Source: Saxidomus purpurata
Lineage: Eukaryota; Mollusca; Bivalvia; Venerida; Veneridae
Assembly (NCBI GenBank): GCA_022818135.1
Contig: JAFMSR010000002.1
Coordinates: 28,093,003-28,157,002, forward strand
Reading direction: 5' to 3'
DNA: 64,000 nucleotides
Every line of letters begins with the position of its first letter. The stretch's first letter is position 1. Made by a program: the position numbers and the translations under genes. Below the pieces are notes generated by a model, which worked only from the letters and a program-made list of their open reading frames with translations, had not been told where the DNA came from and did not search any database. Positions 35,770-48,508 of the stretch are shown here, in pieces.

Positions 35770-37652
35770 TCTTATCAAGGTCAATCTACTTGTGTGAACT
35801 TTATTGCGTTTATAAAGGTTCACGAAACTGTCTTAAAAATGTGGGAATATTTTTCATTTAGTACCCGCTTCCTATCTTAATGTGAGCTGTATATATTTAA
35901 GGTAACCTTTGAGAGGTTATGGTAACTCAATAAAAACGTAGTATCTTTTTAAAAGCCCCAAAAGGTGGATACAAGTGCTTTACCAGATTCCAATGTACAA
36001 AAATATCGTTGTATATAGAACATTCGTAGCAGCGGAGATCTGGATTTGTAATTTCTAAGAACTTCATTGTACTATCGAACTGCGAAAATTTGAAACTTCC
36101 ATTATTGAAAATAATCTATGAAAAATCGAAGTGATTTTGATGTAATAATGCATTGATTTGATACATTAGTCATCAACCCTATTATTTGACTTCACTTTAC
36201 ACTTGCAGGTTTCGTATTGTGTGGCAAGACAAATAAACACTTTTCATGTCTCTAACAATCGAAGAATGTCATTCTGGGAAATGTTTTATGTCTTGGCTAA
36301 TGGCTTACATTTCTTCTAGATTGCTTTTAGAACTATTCTGATTCGGATTACATCTCTCTTTAGATGACGTCAAACTAGTTAACGACCGAATTTCTGTGCG
36401 TTTGAAAATAGCAAATTGTTTACATAATTATTTAATTTCAATTAAGTTAGATTTTAGAACTGAATTAGCGTCTTTGTAAGACAAGATTCTTGCATTGCAT
36501 CGAATGAAATAGGCATGTGCGTGACTGCTACAGGCGGTTAAATGATGCCTGGACTTAAATATACACGAACAAAAAAGAGATCTACTTAAGGTAATTACTA
36601 ATTAATGTAACTCTAGTTCTAAAGATAGACTGCATGTTCAGCACCCTCCATTGACAACTTTTCCAGGAACATACTTAAAATATTCGCCTGAAAAAATGAC
36701 TGAAATACGGTTGACAAAACAAAAATTGTACGAAGTGACAGGGTCAGGCTGGCTTTTCTGGTTGAAACAATGCAAGGGATCTTGGCACCTTCGTGAATGG
36801 CCAAAGAACATTTTACATTTTTATCAATAAATGCGGAAACTCATATGCTACTACAAAGAACATGAATCGATCAACGGCTGCGAGTAAATGTGTTTTTTTG
36901 CGGTGACTCGGTCCAACGCCGTTTATCTTTTTAAAGATAATTCTTGTTATAGAAAAATCTTGTTCCAAGACATACCATGCTGGCTGTATATGCCCAGTAA
37001 TTCAATATCAGCCTGCAAATCCGTACAATATGACCTTGGTTTACACGTTTCGGTATTTCCTCAATAAATACAATGAGCACCCCTATGAACTATCAGAAAC
37101 TGTCTGAAAGATGATATATCCATTTCAGACAGTTAGTTAAACATAACCAATTAAAACGTTCATTTCAACGCATTTGAAAATTTAAAGATACTTTTTGTTA
37201 GAGACGGAATTCATTTATGTTACGACGGATATCTAGACTGAGTTTCACTAGGCGTAAAACGTCAGACAGTATCACTATTAAATGACACAAACAAATTGTT
37301 GGTCATAAAAGCAAGGAATAGTAATAAAAAAGGACAAAAAGCCAAGCTTTTTACGTCTGGAGTATCCTCAATTAGTATTTAATTTAAGTGAAGAGCATAT
37401 AAAGTAACAGAAAAGAGTGGCAGCATTTTTGAGCGAAATGACTTGGAATATTTGTCAAGTGCGGACACTAGTTATTCCGGAATACGAATAGTCAGACATT
37501 TTCAAATTAATGAACAAGTTGATAAAATATACCACAGCTTGCCATTAAAATCATGTATCAGGTTATTTTATGGTAATAGCATATTTTAAGCTAAAAATGT
37601 AGGTATTCAAAAGTCGGTGAATTTTTCCTTTGAGTACTCTTTAATACATGAT

Positions 37653-38738
37653 AAACAAGAGCCATATTACACATGGTTAATCCCCCCGCCAGGAAGAAGT
37701 TACCAGAAGGTTGTACTTTCGTACATTTTACTTGGTGAGAGGAAATCCTTAAAAAGCCGTATAGTTATGGTCATGCTGAGTACAGTTTTCAAGTAAGTGG
37801 AAAAAGAATAAGGCAATGAAGAGAAGGTTTGCAAAATTATATTAATGTTCATTATCAGTATAGGTATGATATTTTTCTATTTGACTAAAAGTAGGCAAGG
37901 TAGAGTTATTGTTCTTGCACACTGCACTTCCTACCAATGTGCTATGTCAGTGTATTAAGTTTAAAATCCCTCAAGTACTTTTGGAGTTATGTTCCGGAAT
38001 TTTATTAAGTTTGAAGAAAATCCCTTAAATACTTTTGGAGTTATGCTCTGGACAAAACTTTAAAAGTAAATCTGATAAAGGGAAATAACTCTAAAAGTAG
38101 GTAAGGTAGAGTTATTGTTCTTGCACACTGCACTTCCTACCAATGTGCTATGTCAGTGTATTAAGTTTGAAGAAAATCCCTCAAGTACTTTTGGAGTTAT
38201 GCTTCGGACAAGTAAATCTGATAAAGGGGAATAACTCTAAAAGTAGGCAAGAATAGAGTTATTGTTCTTGCACACTGCACTTCCTACCAATGTGCTATGT
38301 CAGTGTATTAAGTTTGAAGTAAATCCCTCAAGTACTTTTGGAGTTATGCCTGGACAAAACTTTTAAAAGTAAATCTGATAAAGGGGAATAACTCTAAAAG
38401 TAGGCAAGGTAGAGTTATTGTTCTTGCACACTGCACTTCCTACCAATGTGCTATGTCAGTGTATTAAGTTTGAAGAAAATCCCTCAAGTACTTTTGGAGT
38501 TATGCTCCGGACAAAGTTTTTCAAGTAAATCTGATAAAGGGGAATAACTCTAAAAGTAGGCAAGGTAGAGTTAAGTTCTTACACACTGCACTTCCTCCCA
38601 ATGTGCTCTGTCAGTGTATGAAGTTTGAAGAAAATCGCTCAAGTACTTTTGGAGTTATGCTCCGGACAAAATTGGGACGGACGGACGGACGAAGACCATT
38701 TCTAATATCCCCTTCGCCTTCGGCGGGGGGATAATAAA
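37653..38738 (+). mobile_element. Pearl-like element, family 3, five core repeats
   Basis: The left end is AAACAAGAGCCATATTACAC. Five core repeats of about 155 bp start near 37886, 38091, 38243, 38397 and 38551, each with TAGAGTTATTGTTCTTGCAC, CACTTCCTACCAATGTGC and ACTTTTGGAGTTATG. A GACGGACGGACG microsatellite and a hairpin end, CCCCTTCGCC / GGCGGGGGG, then ATAATAAA. No coding capacity. Confidence 0.88.
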
Positions 38739-40719
38739 GGGTCTTGTATAGTTCACCAGGGTAGAAATCCCATAGTCGGTCGGGACTATAATCAATCTAA
38801 AGAACAACAACATTTAGCCAACGGGTGGCGATAATGCAGATATAAAGGAGTCTACAATGAAGAAAACTCCGATGCCAGACAGCATTATAAAACCGTATGG
38901 TACGTTTAACTTACACGATGTTGATAACCTTTTCTCTGTTGCACTTCCTTGTAACTAATCATATAATTCCATGACATTAGATTGCAGCAGTGACGAATAA
39001 AGGCGGCATTGCATGCCTGCTGCAATTTAGAATGACAAGTAGCTTGGTTATGAAAGGATCTACAACAAATATCACCAGCCTGTTACTAATATCTTCTTCA
39101 GACTTATTCTTCACTGTAAGTAATCGATTCTATTACAGAGATGTTTGTTCGTTCGTTTGTTTGATGAGTTTTAAGAGGGTCCACTACTATATTAAATTAT
39201 TACATTTGTGAAGATGTAAAAGTGGTATTATTTTGCGTATGAATAATCCCCTAGTTATTCTGTCTGAAACATTCTTTCGGTATTGAATTATTCGGCTTTC
39301 TACATACAAAACTGACAGCAAACTTATTTTCTATATAGTATTCATCAGGTGAAGTCATAAACAGAAATACACACTTTTGTAAATGATAGACAAGTTAGAA
39401 AGTGGATTCTGGCAGTGGCGACATATCACATTTTACAAAAACGTTACTGTAGCTAGTTGGATTGCGTATTCACTTCTTACAAAGGGAAAATGGAAACCAG
39501 TTATTTTTCTCGATGGTTTTGATTGATCGATCTGCTACAAGAAAAGGTAACGTAAACAAGGATACTAAGGGATATGGCTATAGCCAAGTATCGAGGATAA
39601 ACAACTCCACTCAGTTAGTCAGATACTAAGGGGGGTTATCGAATTGCCAGTAACTTGAAATACTTTTACTGAATGGTCAGAGGTACTAAAGCTGTGTATC
39701 AAACATGAATGTACATGCTGATACGGTATACAGGGTAGATGATATGATAAACATGATTCATAGACACACAAGGATATTTATTACGCACTTTTATTTCGCA
39801 CGTTTTCTACCAAGTTGTCAATTGTAAGTTCATCATAAAAGTATCAGTGTAAATATTGACCGGACTACCTTAAAGTAGGAAAAGTGAGATTCTATGCTCA
39901 GTTCATATGCCTCTAAAATAGATCTAATTACATTAAATGATAAGTAAACGGATCCAAAACAAATGTATAAATCAAAAATATAAGGCCGACATCTAAAGCA
40001 ACCAATATTTTACGTTAGTAAATATGAAACTACAGAAATATTCTAACAAAAGGTCATTGTATAGAGCTGTACCATTGCATTAATGTCATAATTTATAAAT
40101 GTATGCGTCGGAATTCCTAAAGTCGTTACAGAACTACCGCAAAACACCTCGTATTTCATTTATAATCGATGATGGTTAAATGTCAGTCCAGGAAATGTTT
40201 TATTTCGTGGTTAATTGCCTTGCATTTCTCCTAGATAGCTTTTACAGCTGTCCTGATTTGGATAACACCGGTTGCTATATGACGTCAAACTAGTTTACGG
40301 CCGAGTTTTTAAGTTTGAAATTATCAACTTTATGGGGCTTTTTAATCAAATTCGTTAAGTTGCTTTGTTTTCGATCGATTAAGCCGTATGTAAAACAACT
40401 ACCGGAGACTAAATAATGCTAGAAAATGTTAATGCAGAAAATTAAGACCCACTGAATCAATGCAATGTCAAATTAAGGAAAAACTGTGTAGGAAAACCCG
40501 TGTTCACTTATATCTTCGGTCACGAAACCTTTAATAATAGATGTAAAGATTTTATAGAGTCACCGTACACCTCTTATAAAGGATGCTTAGATATTAACAG
40601 CTCCCATAAAGATATGAACCGATCTAATATATTTCCACATATACAAAACAGTTTCGGGAACCTTTGTAGATGCAATAAACTGATCGTACAAGTGAGTTGA
40701 CCTTGATTAGATCCACACT

Positions 40720-40836
40720 TCATTTCATTTTAGAGTCGCTATCTTTATTCGTTGAAGACATTTTATTGACACAATTGCATTTGCTACTATCATTTGCATA
40801 CTTTAAAGGGTCTTCATCTGCGGATAATGACGTCAT
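40720..40836 (-). CDS. Small unrecognised ORF, inverted counterpart of 35647
   Basis: A 38-codon stretch reading MTSLSADEDPLKYANDSSKC then NCVNK. The frame is open further upstream on the minus strand to about 40920. Compared with the other copy, the ISNL..MTSLSADED..YAND.S.CN..CVNK pattern is kept while many bases differ. The C-terminal ends diverge. The sequence around the ATG is the palindrome TGACGTCA (a CRE-like word), seen in both copies. Function unknown. Confidence 0.25.
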   Translation of the reverse strand: MTSLSADEDPLKYANDSSKCNCVNKMSSTNKDSDSKMK

Positions 40837-41883
40837 AGTGAACTCAAGATTCGATATGCATGGCGCAAGTATCTGGATGTCATAAATAAATATATGTGAT
40901 TTACAAATTATTTCATACAATTTGCTTATAGTTTATTAGATTTATCTTCATAAGCCTGTGACCTGAAGCAAAATAAATCTCTCATTTCTTGTAATAAGTT
41001 TGTAAGGTCAATATTTCTCTGGTATTTTTGTGGTGAATTAGCCATCGGCCACGCATATTCCATATTTCAAACAAGAAAACAGTTTCGTGGTAACGAAAAG
41101 GTACCTTAACCTTTCTGATTATTCGTAACGTTGCTTGTTTTTGTACAAGTTTACATCTACATGTACCATATAATTGATAACTGGTTCCCATCGTCCTTTA
41201 CAAGCATTGAGACCTACTTATGAAAACCTGAATAAATTTGTAGTTCAAAAACATGTTACATATTACGATTATTTAATACATAAACATGATTATTTTGCAG
41301 AACTGTAGTATACTTTCACCAACAAGTGTTTATTAATTCTAGAATGTGAACCTTTTTAAAATCTATTTCGCCGACCTTTTACATATGCAATTAACAAACG
41401 CATTGATGGCATTCCGTTTAAAAATGATGCAACTATTTTCTATTACGTTAAATGTTCTTCACTAAATTCATATTCTACTTCAGGATCCTTCAAACATCAG
41501 AAACATATTTTATTATCATTCCATTGTTTCTACTGTCATAAGAGTCAATTTGTGTCATTTACACGTGATATAAGATGACTTTAATGCCTAATCAAACTAT
41601 AGTGTATTCTCCAAGGAATACAAAGGAATGTATATTGAAATGCGAAAATGCTTCCATACTTATTCAAACATTACGAATTTGAAGAAAAAAATCCTTTTCT
41701 TTTACAGTGGCAAAATTGTTTTGTATCATTATTCAACCACTGATTAACTAATTTTTAGATTTATTTTGTGACAAGCCTGATGCAGTTAGAATAAATGTTT
41801 GTTGTTTGCTCTAACCTTTCAAAATTATATACTGTTAGATACGGAGAAAGAACATTATTATAATACGGTTATCGTTCAATACT

Positions 41884-42172
41884 TTAAAGTGCATTTCTAG
41901 CAGCAAGAGCTTCTTTTACAGACAGTTGAATAAGTTCAGACTTGTTATTTGAATTGAAAAGTTGTATAATCTGAAACAATGATTGGTGCCTAAAGTAATT
42001 TAGTTTCAGATATTTCTTCCATATATTAGAAAAAAAAATAATTTACAAATGCAAACAAAATGGTATTCATCTTCAATGCTAATGGTGTTGCAACATAAAC
42101 ATGATCTTTCTTCACGAGGGATGCGATTAGTTCATAATGCGACATTTAAATCCGCGCAAGAACTAATCAACG
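41884..42172 (-). pseudogene. Non-LTR retrotransposon C-terminal remnant
   Basis: On the minus strand a broken frame reads LISSCADLNVAL, stop, TNRIPREERSCLCC, then CNTISIEDEYHFVCIC. After a frameshift it reads NIWKKYLKLNYFRHQSLFQI, then IQLFNSNNKSELIQLSVKEA, ending LAARNAL and a stop. The C-x2-C..EDEYHF..C pattern (cysteine-histidine motif) followed by a helical tail is typical of the C-terminus of invertebrate non-LTR reverse-transcriptase ORFs. One in-frame stop and at least one frameshift mean it is dead. More worn sequence may extend to about 42600. Confidence 0.75.
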
Positions 42173-42799
42173 TTTATACCATTAGCTATGAAAATCCATA
42201 ATCATTTAATAACTTTCCTGACATCTGAAACCCAAGTTATATTAACGTTATTGCAATTTTTCAGTGCTTGGTAACATGTAAAGCACGGACTTGCTGGCCT
42301 TTGATCTACAATGGTAAAATAACATATTAACTTTGTGCCAGCTATAGTAAAAATTAAAATAAGCATATCTGATAACTGCTATTACATCGTAATTTTAACC
42401 AAAAGAACTAAAGACAATCAATTTACAATACTTTCTGGATGTTGTTTGTTTCTTAACTTGCTACTACAATCAATGGGTAAGTATCTCAGTCGTAATTTAA
42501 TGTACAAACTGTTTGGAATATTATTTTCTAAATCAATGACGTTGCAAACACGTTCCGTGCCGAACTGCTTCAATTAATGAAGGTTTTTAAACCATACATG
42601 AAATACTCGTTTTGTCATGAAAGTAGCAAAAGTTTAATACCGCTGAGCTTTAAAGAATTTCTAAGACATTCCTAAAAGTGCAGGACCTAGGGGCTACTGA
42701 AGGTGTGGTTAAGACAGTGCAGGCATATTACTGGATGGTTTGTGAAAGTGATGTAGTAACAACAATATTTATTGCTTTTTATTTTTTGTGTCACTTTTC

Positions 42800-43250
42800 T
42801 CATAAGGGCTCTGGGCCTTGTGGTTTTAGACAATAAGATTTTTAAGCTTTCCCTCTAAAAGTCTATGTGAATTCAAGTGACGCCCCGATCAAGGTCAAAC
42901 TGATAGCCAGGGATCAATACATGTGTAATTAAGCGAGTCCGGGGATAATTTTGTCAAATAGGTCATGATTTGAACAGAGATCCATAAGGCAATGCCACAT
43001 GCCAAATATATCTAAGCTTTGGGCCTTCGAGTTTTTAAGATTATTTTTTTACATTTCCTTTCCGTTGCCATGTCAACCAGAGTTCTGCATGGAAGCGAAT
43101 TGTTTGAACAACTTTGAAAGAGCTTCATGCAAGGAACATTTTCATCACCATTGGCTTTGTGGTTTCAGATGAGATGTCGTTTAAAGGAAATGGTGGACGT
43201 ACGTACAACATACGACGTACGTTCAGCGAACCTAATAGCTTATCATGCTG
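42800..43250 (+). mobile_element. Pearl-like element, family 1, 5'-truncated copy
   Basis: Contains CTCTGGGCCTTGTGGTTTTAG, AATTCAAGTGACGCC, GCAATGCCACATGCCAAATA and GTTGCCATGTCAACCAGAGT, all seen in the full copy at 54947. It ends GGTGGACGTACGTACAACAT..CCTAATAGCTTATC. The 92-codon frame across its end is incidental. Confidence 0.78.
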
Positions 43251-44828
43251 ACTTCATGCATCAGTCTGCAAATGTGCGGCCTCATCATATCCTATACTAT
43301 CCTATACTGATTACCGATGATAATATCCTAGTGGAAATTATGCGTGAAGGTCCCTCTACACAACGGTCACTGAGGACAATTAGATTCATCATTCTGACAG
43401 TTTGACATTTAATTAGATTCTCCAATTCTTCCATCTTTTGCCACTGTTACTGTAAGGATCATTGGTTCTAATTAGATCCTTCAATTTAGTTAAGCTTGTT
43501 TGAGACATTTTGATACTACAATCTGATTACAAGTATCTGAGATGGCGAGATAGATTTCGTCCGTCGGCATTTTGTGTTGAATTCAAATCGTTGAGACCAT
43601 AAGATTATGAGGATCTTGCATGGCCTGCTGTGGAGGACTGGGTTGTTCCGACCAGAGGGAAAGCGGGGGGATAGGAGGAACCGAGCGAAGCGTAAAATCA
43701 GACCGTAAGCGTAAATTGTTACCCTATACGGTCTTAATTGTGTGTACGGCCAGTAAGGCCCATACTCGACATGACTAATGACTGACAGGGTCGATGTAAG
43801 ACAGTTTCGTACTTTGACAACAGGAAGCAATTGCAGTTATAAGGCATACACAGGTCCATGTCTGGAATCCACTTGTAGTTACATTATATTCGTAGCCCTC
43901 TTGATGATATACATGTGAAGATTAATTTATTGAAGATTAAGACCATCATTATCTGCTAGTTTCTGACGTTATATGGTGTCTCTAAGGAATTTCTAAGCTC
44001 GTCGGTATCACGAATTATATTAAACCTAGTCTATAAAATATTCATGACAAACTGAATATTGCCTATAATCGTCGTTAATTGACGCAGTTCGCTACGGGGT
44101 TGTCATATACGTGTATGAAACGTCAGTGATTAAGAAAATTAGGGTATGTACTGTAAAAAAAGAGTTTGGCACCAGTGGCAATTAGCTGTTGGGTTAAATA
44201 GTACGACGAAAGGTGTACACGACTAAGGTGACTGTTCAGTCAACACTTTAAACGATCATTTGCGATCAACTAAAAGCTAATCATGAAAGTCTATCATTCA
44301 TTAGCATCGCAACTACGCTAGATGATTAAAACATTTGAAGCAGCACATTTCTGGGCATAGTCCTATTACACAAGAACGATCATCTACAGTTTGCAAATGG
44401 AGCGAAATTTGTGATAACGAAAAGACGGTAGATAGTCCAATGTAGAAAATTGCAAACAAATGAAGGACTGAATGAAAATGTGTCCAAATATTTTAGCTCT
44501 TTAACTTGACCATCGTTTAGAATTTTCTAGACGTAAAATCGGACCAAATAATCATATCATAAAAAATACTCTCTAAACAATGTCAATAAAATGCCCATTT
44601 ACGAACAACCAAGGCTTAAAGAGTCTTTACTTGGGTAGCAATTTCACATTCCATATTCGAGATCCTCAGTGGAAGTAAAACAGTAAGTTGTTGCCGTTCT
44701 TGTCTCTAAACGTTTTTTAGCTTACTTTATACGTTTACCACGTTTCCTCTTTCGAGTAAGTTTAGATACACACACATCTGAGATGATAGGTGCAAATTCA
44801 ATTTATGGTGGTGATTCATTTCTTTATC
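43251..44828. other. No gene recognised; short block shared with 46.85-47.0 kb
   Basis: Positions 43982-44120 resemble 46838-47010: CTCTAAGGAATTTCTAAGCTC against CTCTAAGGAGTTATTTATAAGCTC, and TCGTCGTTAATTGACGCAG..CGCTACGGG against TCGTCATTAGTTGATCTAG..CGCTACGGG. A 104-codon minus-strand frame at 43516-43830 is unrecognised and sits in a more GC-rich patch. Confidence 0.4.
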
Positions 44829-45204
44829 TTAAAGGGACATACCCTATATATAATGCCAAACTAAAAAACCTCAAAAACATAAACAATAGAATCTTTGGAA
44901 GTATTATAACTTAATCTAAAAGTTTCAGCTATGCATTCCCAGTCATTACTGATAAATATCAGCGGTTTAAAATATACTGCAGTATCGTTAACCATTCAAA
45001 AATCTGTGTATAGTTGTTGTACAATTCATGGGTGGATGCGATTTCTTACAGAAAGCCTCTATATTGATTAATTATGATAAATGAGGCGTTTTTCGCCATA
45101 AGTTCTTCTTTGAAATTGTATTTATTTATCATTTTACGTTCATTGAACACCATAATCTATGTTTCGAGAATATAATCTGCTAGATGTAGGGAGTGCCCCT
45201 TTAA
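44829..45204 (+). mobile_element. Inverted-repeat element, family B, full length
   Basis: The ends are TTAAAGGGACATACCC and GGGAGTGCCCCTTTAA, which pair imperfectly over about 15 bp. Internal words AGTTTCAGCTATGCATTCCC, GCGTTTTTCGCCATA and AATATAATCTGCTAGATG are shared with the copy at 54555, which is inverted relative to this one. No coding capacity. Confidence 0.85.
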
Positions 45205-45294
45205 TCATTTTATATTCACATAAATCCCTCTAAAATTTTAAATTACAATATTGTCTGGGATGAGATCCGCAACGAGGTCAAACCATTAAAATGA

Positions 45295-46180
45295 TGAAAT
45301 GTGTTGGAAAATGAGACGCTGGAATAACACAATTTGGCGTATTTCCTAGATATTTTCCGATCCGTCAGCGCTCAACATAGAAACGGCCATTACAAAAGCC
45401 TCATATATTGCAGAAGATTCGGGGAAATGGGCAATCTAACGTTGAACATATATCACTTGACGTCGATTAGGCTTATTCTGCTAGTCGGCACGACACTTAA
45501 GTCTGTCTTTCGGCATGCTGAAGTATAATCAACATAACCCTAGGATAGAACATTATTGATGAAGTTAATTACACCTTTTGTGATATCTAAGAAAATGATT
45601 GCCGGCATGCATAAAGTATATTGGTCTTGCAGAGAGAAGGGGATACTTCATTATTCATTATGTCTTCCTAAATGACAAGCCTTCACCAACATTTCGAGTA
45701 ACTGATCGTTCCAACGAGGTAGCCTTGGCTTAAAATTATAATTTATTACACTTCAGTTCCGCTATTAAGATCATTCGATATTAAGACCCCCACGATATTA
45801 ACACCAGAAATTTCAGAACCAAATGCTTAATTTCTTAGTCAATTGGTCTCGTTAATAAGACCATAATTTAAATAATATTTAGCCAGTCATGAATATTTTA
45901 TGGACTAAGTTTAATATGATTCATTAATAAGACCATTGTTATTGGTTCGAAAGGTGGTCTTAATGCAGAAACTTAAAATAAATCGATTTTCTTTAAAACC
46001 AACCTATTATCTCAAGACTTTATTCCTTATTTGAATAAAATTGAAACATTTTGTTTCATCATTGATAGGCATTGATAAGCCCCTGGCAACATAATTCATT
46101 CAACAACAGTCGCTTAACGGAGAGATCACATCTATTCAATAGGTGCATTGTAGCCGGATTTAATGTTTGTAGTTTATGGC
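45295..46180 (+). repeat. Diverged duplication 3, left copy
   Basis: Matches: 45295-45640 against 51240-51590 (GCGTATTTCCTAGATATTT against GCGTATTTTCTAGATATTT; TCACTTGACGTCG; ATTATTGATGAA) and 46078-46180 against 52908-52995 (CCCCTGGCAACATAATTCATTCAACAA against CCCCTGACAACACAATTCATTCAACAA; GCCGGATT). The 64-codon frame at 45334-45528 lines up in frame with the other copy, but there it has stops. Confidence 0.6.
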
Positions 46181-46407
46181 CTAGTTTCAAAGTACCTTTG
46201 CAATGTCAGCATTCACAACGCTTCAAATGTGTCAGCGTGATACGCTTTAGAATTGATTGTTCATTTTGTAATATCTTGAAAAGTGACCGAAAAAGGGTTA
46301 AACATGACAATATATTTTAAAATTCTGACAGCTTTAGATGAAAACATTTCTTACTACACTACATACTTCAGGCAAAAAAAAAAAAAAATAACATGCATGA
46401 AAAATAA

Positions 46408-46786
46408 CTTACAGCTGCTCGTTCGCAGATTTGGATGAAAAAAACCAAGTTCTTAAAACTCTCTGAAAATAAGGTATTTTAGAATAAATAGTCAAATAAA
46501 AATGTTCCAGTATACATTCATGTAAAGCATATCTGTATATTTGAAATTATACGCTACCAGATGATAAAGCGTTATGCAGTACAAACGCTTTCTAAAATCC
46601 CAATATAGCCACATAGCGTAGCGGTGCCGTTAAACCAAACCTACCAAAATTTTCAATGGATTTTGGAAAATTGCTACCTAGATTTTTACTTATGTTGTTG
46701 ATGTTAGCCATAATATTACGTATTAGTATATCATTTTTGAAAAATTCATTTTTTTTCACCATAAACTGTGAGCGATCAGCTTTAAT
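46408..46786 (-). mobile_element. Inverted-repeat element, family A
   Basis: TTACAGCTGCTCGTTCGCAG on the left and CTGTGAGCGATCAGCTTTAA on the right, with the AATTATACGCTACC and AATCGCTTT-like internal words of the reverse-orientation copies. A short duplicated phrase near 46640 makes it slightly longer than average. Confidence 0.85.
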
Positions 46787-48508
46787 AGCTGGTTTGGAAA
46801 CTTACATCGATCTTTGAGATTCTGACCATTTAGAAACCTCTAAGGAGTTATTTATAAGCTCATCAGCATTAAAGTATCGGGTTTATATGCAGTCATCATC
46901 TCTCTATGACGGGCTAAACATTTCCTTTATGATGTATGATCGTCATTAGTTGATCTAGATCGCTACGGGTCTGTCATTAAATGCTTGAAGCGTCATGTTT
47001 TCGAAGAAATATGACTCGCCTCAAAATGTTAAACAGATGTGTGTAAAAAATTTACGCAGAGTCTGACGTACAAGCAAACGTTTTTGTGTGTGTGCTTAGT
47101 AAGGCCATTAATTAGTCAATATTGTCAAAGATCAAAACAGTAGATTTAGTTTCATATGTCAATCAAAGCGCTGAAGGCACTGAATTTATGTGTGTCTCAA
47201 ATCAAAATATGTTTGATCAGCTCTCATCTACTTAAAGCAGAAATAAGAACAATTGTGGAATGTTGCAGACTAAATTTTAAATCGTTTTGCAAAGCAAATG
47301 TCACTGTCAACATAATTATTAATATAATTCAGGTTAATTACTTTTTCCCAAAAGAAACTTTGAAAACAAATCATTATGTAACAATCTTTGTGATTTACAA
47401 CTTAGTTTAATGACATTTAATTTTGACCGTAAAATAAAACAGGCATCTTAGCAACAAAGACATAAATGTTGGACAGAACCATCACGGTAACCGTAACCTT
47501 GACCTACTTTGTAAATAATAGATAAAGGCCAACTTCTGAATATGTGTTACCTCTACAAAGCTAACGATATTTCCTAGTTAATTGTCTATTCACGGTAATC
47601 ATGACCTCTAACCCAAACATACATAATTGTCATTCAGTTGTCACAGTAATCATCCCTACCAAGACTGTACTTCCTAAGCCTAAGCTTTGTTTTGTTGACC
47701 TAAGGTCGACTTGACTTTTGACCTTAATATAATAATGTTCGGTCTAGGTTTGGTCATAAATAGAGATAGGTATTGCTAGAACTCGTACATGTATTGCAAT
47801 ATGCGGCACTCTATTTGGATCCCTATTGCAATATAATGAAAGTGAGTAACTCATACAAAAAATTACTTTGAAGTTTTCAAACGTGGGTATATTGTAGTTA
47901 CAAGAAAATTTAAAGTCATTCATGTTTATTTGCTTACCTTTTTGAGATGGAGCAATATACCGCTTACCGTCCGTCATACTCGTCACGGAACAAAATTTCA
48001 GCAAGTTGTAAGTGTGATTTTTTAAAAATGATTTACATATATATATATAGTTTATACTAAGATATTTTTATTAATCTTACTAGATAAAAAGCATATTATA
48101 AAATTTTGAATCGGTCACCAACATCAGGGTCTGATATATTGAATTCAATGGCTATTCATCACACGTGAATTCCGAAAGAGAAATTGCCGTTTTTATTTAC
48201 TCCAAAATACTGCGAATTGCAATATACCGGGTCTTTTGCGCACCCATAGCCATAACCAGCCTCACTACCATGCTGTATTAAATTTTCATAACTTGTCTAA
48301 AACAACAACTGAATGTTTTAATAGCAGGCTATTATCTTTCATATTAAACATATTGGACTCTAGCAGTATTTCGTAACAACTAACAATAATAATAACATTG
48401 ATGATAATAATAAAAATGATACAATATCATTAATGTATGCATGAATGTACCTGCCAAAATTAAGTGTAGCAGAAGAATCCTGGTAAAGTTTGAAAGTTTT
48501 AGTTACAA
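46787..48508. other. No gene recognised
   Basis: At 47155-47190 AATCAAAGCGCTGAAGGCAC resembles 62928-62950. At 47470-47720 ACCTTGACCT words hint at a worn pearl-type core. A minus-strand frame at 47744-48004 is followed by GTAAGC-like donors, but its residues match no family I know. Confidence 0.4.

Larger units (their letters stand above)
33200..36960 (+). repeat. Duplication 2, left copy
   Basis: Matches to the right copy in order: 33320-33480 against 37240-37410 (GGCGTAAACCGTCA, AAATGACACAAA, ACGTCTGG), 35440-35620 against 39840-40000 (TCAGTGTAAATATTGACC), and 36266-36430 against 40176-40335 (GGAAATGTTTTAT, ATGACGTCAAACTAGTT). Between the last two, 35630-35860 matches 40850-40600 in the opposite orientation. 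A family A inverted-repeat element (34379) is unique to this copy. Confidence 0.72.
37150..40870 (+). repeat. Duplication 2, right copy, with one inverted block
   Basis: This is the partner of 33.2-36.96 kb, offset about 3.9-4.4 kb. The changing offset is explained by the 1.1-kb pearl-like element at 37653 in this copy and the 0.36-kb inverted-repeat element in the other. The block at 40850-40600 is inverted relative to 35630-35860. Confidence 0.7.

Noticed and set aside
43516..43830. 104-codon minus-strand frame
   Set aside because: It lies in a GC-richer patch, shows no domain and has no support from the neighbouring sequence.
47744..48004. Possible minus-strand exon ending before GTAAGC
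   Set aside because: The residues do not match the missing parts of the phosphodiesterase or any family I know.
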